Assembly: GCA_024867545.1 (NCBI GenBank)
Contig: JANFNE010000036.1
Span: 553,633 to 617,632 of the forward strand
Direction of reading: 5' to 3'
DNA from: Phytopythium helicoides
Taxonomy: Eukaryota; Oomycota; Peronosporomycetes; Pythiales; Pythiaceae
DNA: 64,000 nt
Made by a program: the position numbers and the translations under genes. Positions within the stretch are counted from its first letter, which is position 1, and the number at the start of each line of letters is the position of its first letter. The notes below the pieces were generated by a model, which had not been told where the DNA came from, did not search any database, and saw nothing but the letters and a program-made list of their open reading frames with translations. This document shows, piece by piece, positions 23,309-35,133 of this stretch.

Positions 23309-25199
23309 CATTTGTTGACGTCGCGGTTCACAGTAGTACCAAAACAACCATTGGATCGACAATGGAGCACACTATAAACCTTGCACGTCCGCCATTCCTT
23401 GTCCGTGCTGTTCTTGACCTTGCAGAGTCGGAGACTGTACTGGTATTCTAGTTGCCGGTGGCAACGTGAGTGAAGCTTGCTGGTGCGAAACTCATCAATC
23501 GATTGTACACGACAGTAGTTTCTCAATGTGTGCTCGAGTCTTTTGACCGGCCCCGCGGGGCACTTCTTGATGAGTCCAGAATAATCGGTATTGCTCCAAT
23601 CTCCAAATCCAACCACCGTTCGCCTGCCTGCTTGCTGGGTCAGTCTCCGACATAGTTCATGTAGCTTCTTCTGCGCAAAGATGTACCGACCAAAACGCAG
23701 GTTGCGGAATCCCTTCGCCCGTGAAAATCCTAGCAGGTTTTCCATACGTGGAATAACGTATCGTGTGTACGTTTCCAGCAACTCGAGCGACGCGGTCTTC
23801 TTCGACGGCATCTGACGCTCGGCCGCCAAAATGTCGGGACGCCGCTCCTTCCAGCAAGCTATCTTCTGGTTGCTCTTGTGGTAGCGAGCATCCTCGTAGA
23901 ACTCACGAGAAGAGCAGAGGATAGTCTCGCCGTCCTGGTTGGTTGCTACAAACAGATCTCGTCTGCCAGGATCTAGGCCCCACATGACATCATAATCTTC
24001 TTCTCTAAGTGGGCGGTCTGACGCCGGATGGGTTTTCCGCATGACAATACTGACAGCCTTTCCGTCCGTCACGATCTCTCCTGCGAACTTCTTGTTGGCT
24101 GTTTCAAACTTCTCGATATTGAAGAGACTGTGCCACCATTCGTCCGCGACAGCATTCCAATCGTCACCTAGAGGAGGCACGCGAACACCAGCACGTAGAA
24201 GTAGGCTGCGGAGCGCTGTCTTGCACATCTTGAAGTGCGAGCACTTGAACCCATTCATTGTCGGCAGGAGACTGAACGTGCGGACCTCTGGGATGTCCTG
24301 TCGATGCTGAAACCGGCGATTCCTCTCTTCAATGTCGGTCAGAATCATGTAGGTGAGAGGAAGCAATATGTTTGCCTCGTCGGACAAGTAGCCGCTCTCA
24401 TTGCGCGGGATCTGCTCTCGCCAAGCCTGCACCTCGGTATCGTTGCCGTTGAAGACAGGGTCCAGGATGCTCTTGATCATGACGTAGGCCTCAGCACCGT
24501 TCATGTCATAGACCCGCTTGATGTGACGGTGAAAGCGACGGTAGAAGTTGCGTACGATCGCGTTCTTGGTGTTAGTGGCCATCATTTGGGCTGCGTTCTG
24601 CTGCCACCCAGCGGTAATCTGCCGGTTGCTTGCACGTCGAGCGTCCTCACCTCGCCAAGTGTTGTACAGCGTGACCGACTGCTGGAATGCAGGAGACCCG
24701 AGCGTGGAGCTGGCGTTGCAAACACACGATAGGCATCTGTAGAAGAAGACCTGGTTGAGTGGCTCCACTGCATCGCTCAGCTGACACATCCGAACGGCGT
24801 GGATGTTGGCGAGGACGTAAGCCTCCAGCACGGCCTGGTCCATATCCGCCAGCACGGCAAAGTCATGGCCTCATCGCTCTTGCAAAACGCCTTGAGCGAC
24901 GCCTTGATGCACACAAGCGAGGATTTGGCGTTAGCTGCGTCACGAGCTTCGACTTCGGCTCGTCGCCTCTTTGACTGACTCTTGCGTGGTTCTGCACTGC
25001 GCGTCTTCCTTTTAGATCTAGCACCGCCTGACGTCGGACCAGCTGCACGTGTTGTCTTGGACCGACCTCGTCGACTTGTGGAAGCAGCTCTACTCGTTGT
25101 GGATCTGCGTAGCCCTGCGGCAGCTTGTCTGGTCTTGGACCTGCCTCGCCGGGGACCTGGATCGCCCTCCTTGCCCGATCGAGCGCGCTTGTTTGCCAT
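23309..25199 (-). pseudogene. Fanzor (eukaryotic TnpB-like RNA-guided nuclease), frameshifted and 3'-truncated
   Basis: The start codon at 25199 sits in a strong CCACCATGG context. An Arg/Lys/Ser-rich, NLS-like N-terminal tail of about 80 residues comes first, followed by a helical region and a RuvC nuclease. RuvC-I is GLDPGRRD (near 23955-23980). The RuvC-II position reads VVGFGDW (near 23591-23615), with Gly where TnpB has its catalytic Glu. A Glu about 37 residues later, in IDEFRTSK (near 23476-23500), matches the relocated Glu described for Fanzors. A zinc-finger region follows, with its first ligand as His (KLHSRCH) and a later CRSNGC, then RuvC-III NRDVN near 23314-23328. The frame breaks near 24855, where 10 bases present in copy B are missing between two ACGG repeats. 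After NRDVN the frame runs antisense into MSH2 with unrelated residues. No introns are seen. Probably inactive. Confidence 0.8.
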
Positions 25200-25452
25200 G
25201 GTGGCAAATTACACTGTGAGTAGGGAGATCAGGGTCGGCAGCCGCTTTCGTTCGTTGCCGTTCGAGAGCGAGTGGGCGCTTGACAATTCAAAACATGCTA
25301 TTGTCTCATCATGACCGTTTACGTGTATGCAGGCAGAGCGGCAAAGGCCGCTTTACTAGCTTGCCGTGGCTCATGATGGAGCTCTGGAGATCCTTCCTAT
25401 GGTATCTTCAACAAGCAATACGAAGTGTCAATGCAGTGCTGTTGTCATCGCT
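23309..25452 (-). mobile_element. Fanzor element copy A (3'-truncated)
   Basis: This is a copy of a repeated element whose second copy lies at 46096-48096. The two match almost base for base from 23456/46096 to 25452/48096 and then diverge abruptly. That defines the right end, which is the 5' side of the nuclease gene and includes about 250 bp of shared leader. On the left, copy A extends beyond copy B. It appears to stop near 23309, right after the third catalytic motif, where MSH2 3' UTR begins. So the natural 3' end, where a guide (omega) RNA would be encoded in TnpB-like systems, is missing. I see no clear terminal inverted repeats and no target-site duplication. The element sits tail-to-tail with MSH2 and upstream of UTP20. 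Confidence 0.75.
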
Positions 25453-25736
25453 GGGGGAGGGCATCGCGCAACCCGCTTGAAGCTGATGAGCTGCGCTGCC
25501 AGCTTGTCAATTGGGCAGTACCGTAACGACAGGTTTATTTAGTTTCACGTCTCCTTTTCCACGTTTTCCGGTTGAGTGAGAGTTATTGATAAAACCTGTG
25601 TTTTTTATATTCTACCCGCATCTACCACGTGTTTTTCCGATAAAACCCACTACCCGTCTCGGGGCCAGTCAAAAGCGACTCAAAGGACGCCACCGCCGCG
25701 GCGTTGCCATAGCGAGAAAGGCCGCGGACGCTCGCG

Positions 25737-28700
25737 ATGACGGACGAGTACGACGCGAGCGGGCCGGCCGGCGGCGGCGCCAACGCGCCCGCCAAGAAGC
25801 GGCGCCACCGCTTCCAGACGGTGCACGAGCGCGTGCAGAACCTGCAGCGCGAGCTGCAGCTGACGGCCAAGAGCAGCAGCGCGGCCGGCGGCCACGAGGA
25901 GCTGTCCTTCCTGGACGAGCTGCGGTTGCAGGGCGAGCTCACGACGCTCGACAGCTTCCAGCTGCTGGGCCGCAAGCTGCTGCCGCTCGTCGCCACCACG
26001 CCGCAGCTGCTGCACCACTTACCCAAGGTCGTCGCCGCTGTGCGCGCCGAGATGGAGCGCGCGCTGCAGGAGGCAGGCGGCGTCACCAAGACGGCGCAGG
26101 ACGTGCAGCGCGAGCGCCTCGTACCGCTGCTCAAGCTTGTCACGGCGCTCGCGCGCGAACTGCGCAAGGAGTTCTACCCGCACTTTGCCAAGACACTACC
26201 GCTCATTGTCGCAGTTATCGACACGAAGGACGTACGTGGGCATGGATTTTCTGATCGTGGTGTCTTCCCGCACTAAACACTAATGCTTGCTTCTATAGCC
26301 GGAACTCAGCACGCATGCGTTCAAGACGCTCTCGATGCTGTTCCACTACCTGCGCGCACAGCTTCTGGCCGACATGGAAGCAATCCACTAAGTGCTACTT
26401 CCCGCTGCTTGGCCACTCGCGCGAATTCGTGCGCGAGTTTGCAGCGCAGACACTAGCTGTACTACTGCGCCGAGTCGATACCACCAAGCAACTGCGCAAG
26501 TATCTTGGGTCGTATTTACGTGCGCTGACACGCGGCGCCGGCCGGGATGATGAAATTCTGTTGGACGGATCGGCAAAGCTGTTTTTTGCGCTCGTCCGCA
26601 ATGTTAATCATGGGTTCCACTCTCGAATGCGCGACATTGTGCTCTTCTTGCTCGGTTCGTTCCGGCCAAAGGATGACCACGACGGGAGAGGTAGAGAAGG
26701 ACGCTGCACGTGCCGTCGTGTTTTCCATTGTCAGCAAGACCTGCGAGCTGATGATTAGACACACTGATGCGGAGCACGGTGGAGAACTGCTCGAGTGCTT
26801 GTCTCTCGCTGTAACCAAGGCCGCCTCGCTCGTTAAGGCTGACGATGATGAAGTTGTGTCAATGGCGTCTGCGAAGTACCTTCCACCGTCTCATCTCCAT
26901 CACTTGGGCATTTACTCGTTACCGCCATGGCACGCTTGTGCTCTTTGAAGGCGATGCAAAGCTGACAGAAGCACGTGTTGCTACAGTCCACAGTGTTTGC
27001 AATGCACTGATGAAGAACTCATCAGTTATCCTGGCATCGCCGTGCCTCGACCTGCGCGGAGTCATGCTTAACTTCTTTGAAACAGTTTGGCGCCTCTTTC
27101 CCGGAAATCATGAAGACACATTTGCGCAGGTCAAAGCATACTTCTCAGCTGCAGCATCGGCATCGTCTGCTGAGGGCCACTGTATCGAGAGCCGCAATTA
27201 CTGGTTGTCAAGCTTGATCGAGTTCTCAGAGCGCGCACTTCACCACGCCTACGTCAAAGTATTTTTCATCAAGGAGTTCCTTTTCCCCTAATGCTATCGA
27301 GTGGGCGTTCGAGTCGCTGCTGCAACCAGACGAGCGTGCTGGCGCGTTTAGCACATTGATATGTGAACTGGCGGAATATGTAAAGCAACACGGTAGCGAT
27401 GCCATTGATGACAATAACTACGTTGTTATGTCCAAGGGCCAGTGCTTTCTACGGACATCTTCACATTCGAGCAACGTGGACAAGCGGCTGCTAGCGGTGG
27501 CCAAGCAGGTCATCCATGACGGCCTCACTTCAGTAGATGAGGACTCAGAGACGAGCGAAGCCAAGTTGGCACTTGCTTGGAAATTATGCAAGGCACTCGC
27601 TGTGATCCGAGTCAACGACGATTCCATGATTAAGTTTACCCAGACTTCACTTTCGGCCACCAAGAAAACTCTTGCAAGCTGCACGCCCGGCACCTTCAAC
27701 TCGGAGGCAAATGGTAAAACCGCGGGGCTGTTTGGGTTGCAAGGCGAGCTGTGGCGTCTTCAGCAAATCGCGACATTCCATCACGCTGCTTCAACTAAAA
27801 GTGATGCCGATTTTGTGAACAACTCGATTGAAGGCAAGGCAGGCTCCCATTCGTCGCTATCTGCTCTACTGGACGCACTTCGATGGAAGATTGGCGATAC
27901 CGACAACGACCCGCGTCGCGATATGCTGTCGAAGTCAAAGCTACCACGAAGCGACTGAGCTTTTATTACCAAATCTTCGCTCCCCTTCGCACGAGCTGCG
28001 AATGGTGTCACTTGAGATTATTGCTCAATTTGAAACACTAGAGTACGAGGATGCTTCTGACAATGATTCACCGCCAAGTACGCTGATTGGACCTTGTGAA
28101 ATGGTTGAAGTGTGCGTAGCTTTGGAACGTGCCTCGGCAACAATAAGCGTGGAGACGGAGCGTGAGGTAATCCGCTTGCTTACCCGAGTCAAGATTTTAT
28201 CACGTTCCCCTCAAACCCCGGGATTGTATAAGCAAATCGCCGTCAACCAACTGCTCGGATTGTTCCACGTCAAATTCTCGACCATTTGGCCGCATATTGC
28301 CGACGCCATCGAGCCTATTGCGAGATCAAATTTTGATGAGACCTGGACATCCATCAGCGCAGAGCTGCTTGCGTCGTCGTGGCGCCAGGACCCGAAGCCT
28401 GCTACAGTTGAATTAGAAGGCGATGAGTCAATCAAGACTCCCCTGCTGCCGTTTGAGAAATCTTTGCGACAAGAGTACTCAGCAGTGTGTGTACTGGAGC
28501 AAGGTCGCGTGGACGGTTCTAGCTCTAACTGACTTTATTACTCATCACTCACTTCTGTGGAAAGCCCTTGAGAAGTTCATTGATCTCGTAGAGATGAAGA
28601 CCAAGTTTGTTGTACCGCTTTTCTTAATCTTTCTCCGCGACCAATATCGCATGATCTATCTTGATGAACTTGACGAGTCTCGTCTTGCCGAGGTCCAAGA

Positions 28701-31700
28701 CTTGGTGGATAAAATTGCAGTGAAGGAGAAGACAGGAGATTTGGGTAACGATCTTATCAATTCTGAGGAATCCCACTGGCTGAAGCCGCAACACTTTGTG
28801 CAGCTGACGACCAAGAGCGTTCGGAGCAAGCTGATTGACTTCCTCAAATTGTTTGGGGCCTTCCGGAACCTAAAGGGTGCTTACGCGCAAGGGTTTTTGC
28901 ACGACTTCTTTTTTGACCTTGTGGTGAAGTCTGACGAAGTAATTTCCAAACTCGCACTGCAGTGTCTTTATGGCTTTGACAAGAAGCACTTGGCAGCTTA
29001 CAAGACTCAGCTTGATCGCATTACGGATTCTGCCACTTTCCGTGAAGAGCTAACAAACTTCGACATCAGCGAACAGGGTGGGGCGGTTCTTCGTGAGCAC
29101 CGCCCACACCTCGTGCCAGTGCTGATGCGTATCCTGTACTCTAAATGCATCAGCAAAAAGGGACGCGGGACGGGTGACACCGTTGCTGCTCGACGTGCTG
29201 CGATCCTGTCGTATCTAGCTGCTCTTGAGCCTTCTGAGCTCCAAGCATTCATTGAGTTGGTAGTGAAGGCGTTCAAAGTTAAGATCGAGCTCGGTGCTCC
29301 AATCGACACACAGATCACGCCACTGGATATTTCTTCTGTGCAGCCGTCTCGTGTCATGGGGTTTCTCAACCTTCTCGACGACTTGATCGGACAGTTAGGT
29401 GTGAAGCTGACAGCATTTGTACCAGCAATTGCCAATGTTCTTGTTTCGATTTTGAAGCAAAAAGGTGTTCGAGGGGCTGAAGAAGACGGTGAAGACGAGC
29501 AGATGGTTATCGATGAGACGGGCGATAAGGAAGATCCGGCCAAGGAGGACGCTACGTCCGGATTCGAAAAGCGCAGCATCCCCGAGTACACAGCTGGTAT
29601 GCGGAAGCAAACTCGTATGCTGACGATGCGTCGCTTCGCTGAACTAGTCGACACGGTACGTTGCCCAAACACACTCACAGTGATAAGCACAACTTGCCTT
29701 CATATGTCTAACGGATGCGTTTTGGTAATGTGTGACGCAGTTTGACACACTGGTACCGCTGACACCATGGGTGGCAGACGTGTTAGAAACCGTAGAAGAT
29801 GCAGTGCTTCGCCTCCCGAAATCTGTTGTAGGTGCCGACAGGGCATCTGCCCTGGTGGAACTACTGCTTGCTGTTGCGCGTGCTGATCGATCGCGCGAAA
29901 TTCTCCCCGAGGCGTACGTTCTCAGTACGATCTCATGCCTATCGGCTGGGCTTGCGTCGAACTCGAGTGCTTCGACGGGAATCACTCCCCAAATGCTTGA
30001 GTCAGGTGCTTCAGTTCATGGGATCTCTGCTTGACGGCGATGAGAAGCCAGAGGCGTCAGTCGGCGAAGCCCTTTCAGCTAATCCCGCATATTCCGTTTG
30101 TGCTGCGACAGTTTGTGAACCGCTTCCAAGCAAGAGCCGCACGGTATGCTCGTGATCGTTATGCTGGGTCGGCCCGAAAAGAATTCACCTTTCTGTGTCG
30201 CCTGTCGAGCCACCTGGAGCACTACGATTCTGCCGATGAAGATGCTGCTGCCCATTCAAGAGCAGCGGCGCACGATCTGTTCCAGCTCTTGCTGCCGTTC
30301 TTACAACGTAGTCACCGCGCTTCTGACGCAGACAAAGAAAATATTTTGCTTGTACTCGCACAGATTGTTCCTCGACTGAGTGAGCCAGCGTAAGCATGTG
30401 CTCGCTCTTACGAAGCTGCTGGCACCTGGCCCGAACTCTGTCTCAGAGCGTCAGGCGCGTTCAAAACTTGTTGATGTCTTTGCTGCGCTCGGACGTCATC
30501 CGGACTCGAAGGAGCTTTCACACGTTGCAGAGATGCTTGCCGCACTAAACGCCTACGACGCAAAGCGTGTCGAAGATGTGGACTTTGAGCGACGCATGGA
30601 TGCGTTAAATCAAATTAACGCTTCGAAGTTCGGTGCATTGACGAGAGACTCCCACTTGCTTGCGCCAATTCTCGCTCAGTATTTGACGTGCATGCATGAC
30701 CCTGAGTACTCCATTCGTAGCGGAGCTCTTGTGGGTTTGTCAGAATTTGTTGAGTTGGCAGCAGCTCAGACCTCAGGTGAAGTTGAATCCCTTCCAGCAG
30801 TGCTGAATACGCTCGAGTCGCTTGTGATGCCGAGTGTGCGCTTTAGCCTGCGGTCGTCCAGTGAAGAAGTTCGTCGTGGATTCGTTTCTCTACTTGGACA
30901 CATCGCCGACTTTGCGAAGCCAGGCTCGGCTTTCCGGTCTTTACCTTACGTTCATGGCGATCTTGCGATGCTTCGGAATCGCGAAGACCCGGAAGCTGAC
31001 TTCTTCTACAATATCACCCACATTCAGGCGCACCGCAAGCGCCGTGCTTTGCAACGTCTAGGAACGCTGATGGCTCAGATGGGTGAGCGCCAGCAGATGA
31101 CAACAATAGCTACTGCTGTCGAGACCGAAGGGGAGTGGTTCTCAAACTCTACAGTGAACAACATTTTACTGCCGCTATTGTTGCACTTCATCTATGAAGC
31201 GCAAGCCAAAGCACAAGAGTCTATTCGATCGGAGGCTGCGTCATGTATCGGAAGGGCCGCCGGGCTGCTTCGTTGGTCACACTATTTGTCTCTGCTGCGA
31301 CGCCTGCTAAAGTCTATTGACGGTCATGCTGATGCCGAGAACACAATTATCTCTACCGTGTGCGAAGTGATCGATCACTTTCACTTTGCTGCTCCAGGAG
31401 CTGCGACAGAGTGGCAGAGCAAGGAAGCGAGAAAGGCTGCCGGAGGCAACCGCAAAGAAGAAACTAACAACCGATACTGACGTCACGATGGAAGATGCTG
31501 ATGGTGATGAAGAAATGGACAACGACAAGGAGGATGACGGTGTAGACATTGAGTCGTCTAAGGTTCAAGATGCCATGGAGGCGCAAGTGCTTCCGATGCT
31601 GAAGAAGTATCTGTTCAAGGGTGTAACGGCAAAAGGGCGTCGCCAAAACTGGCCGTGAGAGTGGAAACAACTTGTCGCTCGACTCGGATGCTGTCGTGTC

Positions 31701-34700
31701 ACAAGCCGTCCGGGTTCGTGTCCCGCTGGCCCTGGCGGTCGTAAAAGTCTTACGGCGATTGCGGGCTGAAACTTTTTTCCTTGAGCTGCCCAAACTGTTG
31801 CTGAGCTTCACAAAGCTTCTTAAGAGCAAGGATGAAGCGGTTCGCACGTCTGCGCGCCTCACTCTTGTCAACATCACCCAAGAGCTTGGTTTGACCGTAT
31901 CTTTTGCCGGTTGTTGATGAGCTGCGACACACGCTCCGCGAGGGATACATGGTCCATGTGCTGTCATATACCCTTCACTCTATCTTGGAGAAGGTGTCAA
32001 CTATGGTGGAGCACTCGAAGCCGGCGTCGCTTTTGGAGAAAAATGCTACGAATCCTGCACATATAGCCACCGCTTCGCCGTTGGACTTGTGCATCCCCGT
32101 CATGATGGAGATTCTTGTGGAAGAGCTTTTCTTTGACGCGATTGAAAACCAGGATGGATCAGCGCCTCACAAGTCGAAGATGAAAGAGGCCAAGGCGAGT
32201 GGCTCGCGCGGGTACGACTCGCTGGAATTGCTTGCGCGAAGTATGGCATTCTTGCCGAACCCGAGCATCCATGCGTGTTTTGTCTGCTCTTGTGAACAAG
32301 TACCGAGCACTTGAGGCTGGCTACGGTGGTGTCGGTTCGTCAGCCTCGAAGGCACTTACTATCCTTCGGGATGCTCTTAAGCGTGTTGCACTTGGATTAA
32401 CCAAGAACCCGGCAGTAGAGCGCTCGTACGTGTGTCTGTTCGCGTACAACTTGATGACATCGTGCCTTGAGACCGTTCGACCAGCAACAGAGCAAGAACA
32501 CGCAAAGTACCAACAGGCTGGTCTCGTGACTTCGTGGCTTGTTAATGAGAAGAGCGCAGAAGCAACTCGCGCACTTGCTACCAGTAGCCGCGTGCGTGCA
32601 ATGGACACCGCCAAAGGTGCTTGCTGTCCATCACGGATGACTGGTTACGACCGTCACAACATCGGCAGCGCGCTAAACGACGAAGAAGACGACTCGAAGC
32701 CAGTATCGACGGTGCATCTGGATGAGCTTCTCACGTTCGCCGTGCTTTTGATTCATTCGACCATGAAGCGTTCGCCTACGGCAGCTACACAGACTACCAC
32801 TTCGCAGCGGCTGCCATCGGTTCTAGTTGATCCCTTGGTCCCGTTGCTCATGCGATGCGCTGCAGAAGCGAAAAACGATCGTGCTGTGATTCAATCGCTG
32901 AAATGCTTGACACAGCTTCTTTCGCGCGATGATCTCAGTGCCATCGATGTTGCTCTAGATCCACTCGTTCGACGTTTGTTCAAGATTATGCAAAAAGCAG
33001 GCGCGGCTACACGGAATGAGATGGTCCAGACGTGTTATCGCGCACTCACGGCCGTCCTTACGGCTCGCCCATCTTTCCGAATGACTGAAGCACAGCTTCG
33101 AGTCGCTCTCAGCTTTGTGCGTGCCGACCTTGATGAGCGCGAGCACCAGAACGCGACGTATGCACTCCTTCGTGCTGTCATTTCATCTCGCCTCGTAGTC
33201 AATGAAGTGTACGACGTTGTGCTTCGTGTGGGCGAGTTGCTTGTCCAAAGCGACGCGCAAAGTGCTCGGTCCAACTGTCGTGCTATCTACGTCACATTCC
33301 TGCTGGAGTACCCACTTGGCCCCAAGCGAGTGGCTCAGCACCTGAATTTCTTGATGAACAACCTCGGGTACACGTACGAGAGTGGTCGTGCTGCTGTTCT
33401 TGACGCCCTGTGCGTTTTGCTGAGAAAGCTCCCCGCGGAGATTGTCAACGAGCGAGCCCAGTTCTTTTTGCTGCCGCTTGTTCTGCGTCTCGCCAATGAC
33501 GACGCGGCTGCTTGCCGTTCTCTTGCTAGTGATGCGATCACGTCACTACTTCGTCGCATGGGAGCCCAGGAGCTCAACGAGTGCATTCAGCTCATTGTCA
33601 AGTGGTGGAACGTCGAGCCTGCTAGCTCTGAAGATGGCAAGTCGAAGCAGCGGCCCGGCCATGAGCAATTAAAGGCGCTACCTACTATTGCGGATCCAAA
33701 GCTTTTGTGTGCTGCGGCTCAAGTTACTACGCTTGCGCTACGTGCTCGCCCGGAATCTCTGGCTCGTAAACCGCAGGACGGCAACAAAAAGCGTACGACC
33801 TCCGGTTCTAATGGCATCGTCGTTCTGGACAATGCCGCCCGTGCGTTGGTCCGGTGCCTTGCTGATGTCGAGGCGGCAGACAACACCAATGAGGTCGCGT
33901 GGCAGGTTGCGTACTACGTCGTCGAATGCCTTGTTGCGTGGAGCGAACACCTTCCAGGCGTCTGGGAGACATGGCTAGCATTGTCGGAAGGGAATAAGCC
34001 CAGCATGCGTACAACTTTTCTCGACAAGGTCGTACTTCGGCTACTCGAATACCCTCACGCATGGGTGCGTCTGAGCACTATGCGGCTGCTCAACTCGTAT
34101 CTGAAGCGCCGTAGCGCCAAAACGCTTCAGCTACTCTCTCCTGAACAGCTCGTGAAAAGTCACATGGACCGTGGTGTTACCAAGAACGGTGATGGATTCC
34201 TGAAGCAGCCGGGTATGCTGTTTTTGATTTCTAGCAGTGTGAGCAAGCTGCTCGACCGCAACGGCGCGGTTTTGGATGAAGAGATGGCGAGTGAGGTGCT
34301 GGCAACGCTACCTTTCATGCTGGAAGCTCTTGTGTCGCTGCCTGATATTCCACAACACGTGAGTGAAGACGTATCAGTTATGAGTGACGAGGAAGAAGAA
34401 GAAGAAGACAAGGAAGAAGATGGCGACGACGCTATGGAGATAGTGGAGGAGGAGGCAGAGTCGAAACCCGCTGAGGAGAGTGGATCTAGCAAGCCCACCA
34501 CGCCAGTGGGCTGGTTGCTTACGCGCCTGTCGTATGTGAGCCGCGCTGCACATACATCTGTGCAAATTGCAATATTCAAGCTGTTTGCGGCGCTGATCAC
34601 GACCCAGGACGTGGAGTTCGTTCGGCAATACGTGACACATATGATCAACCCGTTATATCGTGTGTCGACAAGCAGCGAAGCTACAAAAGCAACGTTGATT

Positions 34701-35048
34701 TCTGAATCCTCGAGCGGCAATTCGTCTACTTCGGCGCCACCGCAATCGGAGAGTGCACTCCTGGCGCACGAAGTACTGTCCCTTCTCGAGCAAAAGCTTG
34801 GCGGAACGGAGTTTCTAGAGGCTTACACGTTCGTGCAGCGGAAGGTAGCAACATTCCGAGCGACGCGCAAGCAGCAGCGAAAGCGCGAATTTGTCAACGA
34901 CCCGGCTCGTGCGGCAGCTCGGAAGCTGCAGAAGAACGAGCAAAAGCGCCGCTCCAAGCAGCTGAAGAAGCGCAAGTACGCAGTGCTGAAGGGCACCGTG
35001 TCGGCTGCCACTCGCCCTCGTAAGGTGATGCGCCCCGGCGCCGAGTGA
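25737..35048 (+). CDS. UTP20: UTP20, U3 snoRNP / small-subunit processome HEAT-repeat protein
   Basis: A giant helical-repeat protein of about 3,050 residues (human UTP20 has about 2,785). UTP20 is part of the 90S pre-ribosome in the nucleolus and is needed for 18S rRNA maturation. The N-terminal RFQTVHERVQNL and the segment ELRKEFYPHFAKTLPLI match the family. So do LLPNLRSPSHELR near 27970, SLLWKALEKF near 28552 and GYMVHVLSYTLHSIL near 31947. The C-terminus is Lys/Arg-rich and probably nucleolar. Introns at 26232-26298 and 29656-29740 close in phase. Thirteen frame changes occur, near 26388, 26680, 26890, 27285, 27930, 28500, 29995, 30080, 30390, 31420, 31635, 31905 and 32280. All are +1 (one extra base) and the protein continues after each, so I treat it as one gene with assembly errors. 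The 284 bp before the ATG hold no gene. Confidence 0.9.
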
Positions 35049-35133
35049 TTTCTCCACCATTCTAAAACGAATAGATGCATGTTTTCGTGTTGTGTTCTCG
35101 GAATGTTGTTATGGCTGGATTACACCTCAAAAA

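Noticed and set aside
25737..35048. Programmed +1 ribosomal frameshifting at stop codons, as in Euplotes, to explain the UTP20 breaks.
   Set aside because: Some breaks could be read that way. In MSH2 and at 26680 in UTP20, however, conserved residues resume well before the stop, so the extra base lies upstream. No common slippery motif is seen at the sites.
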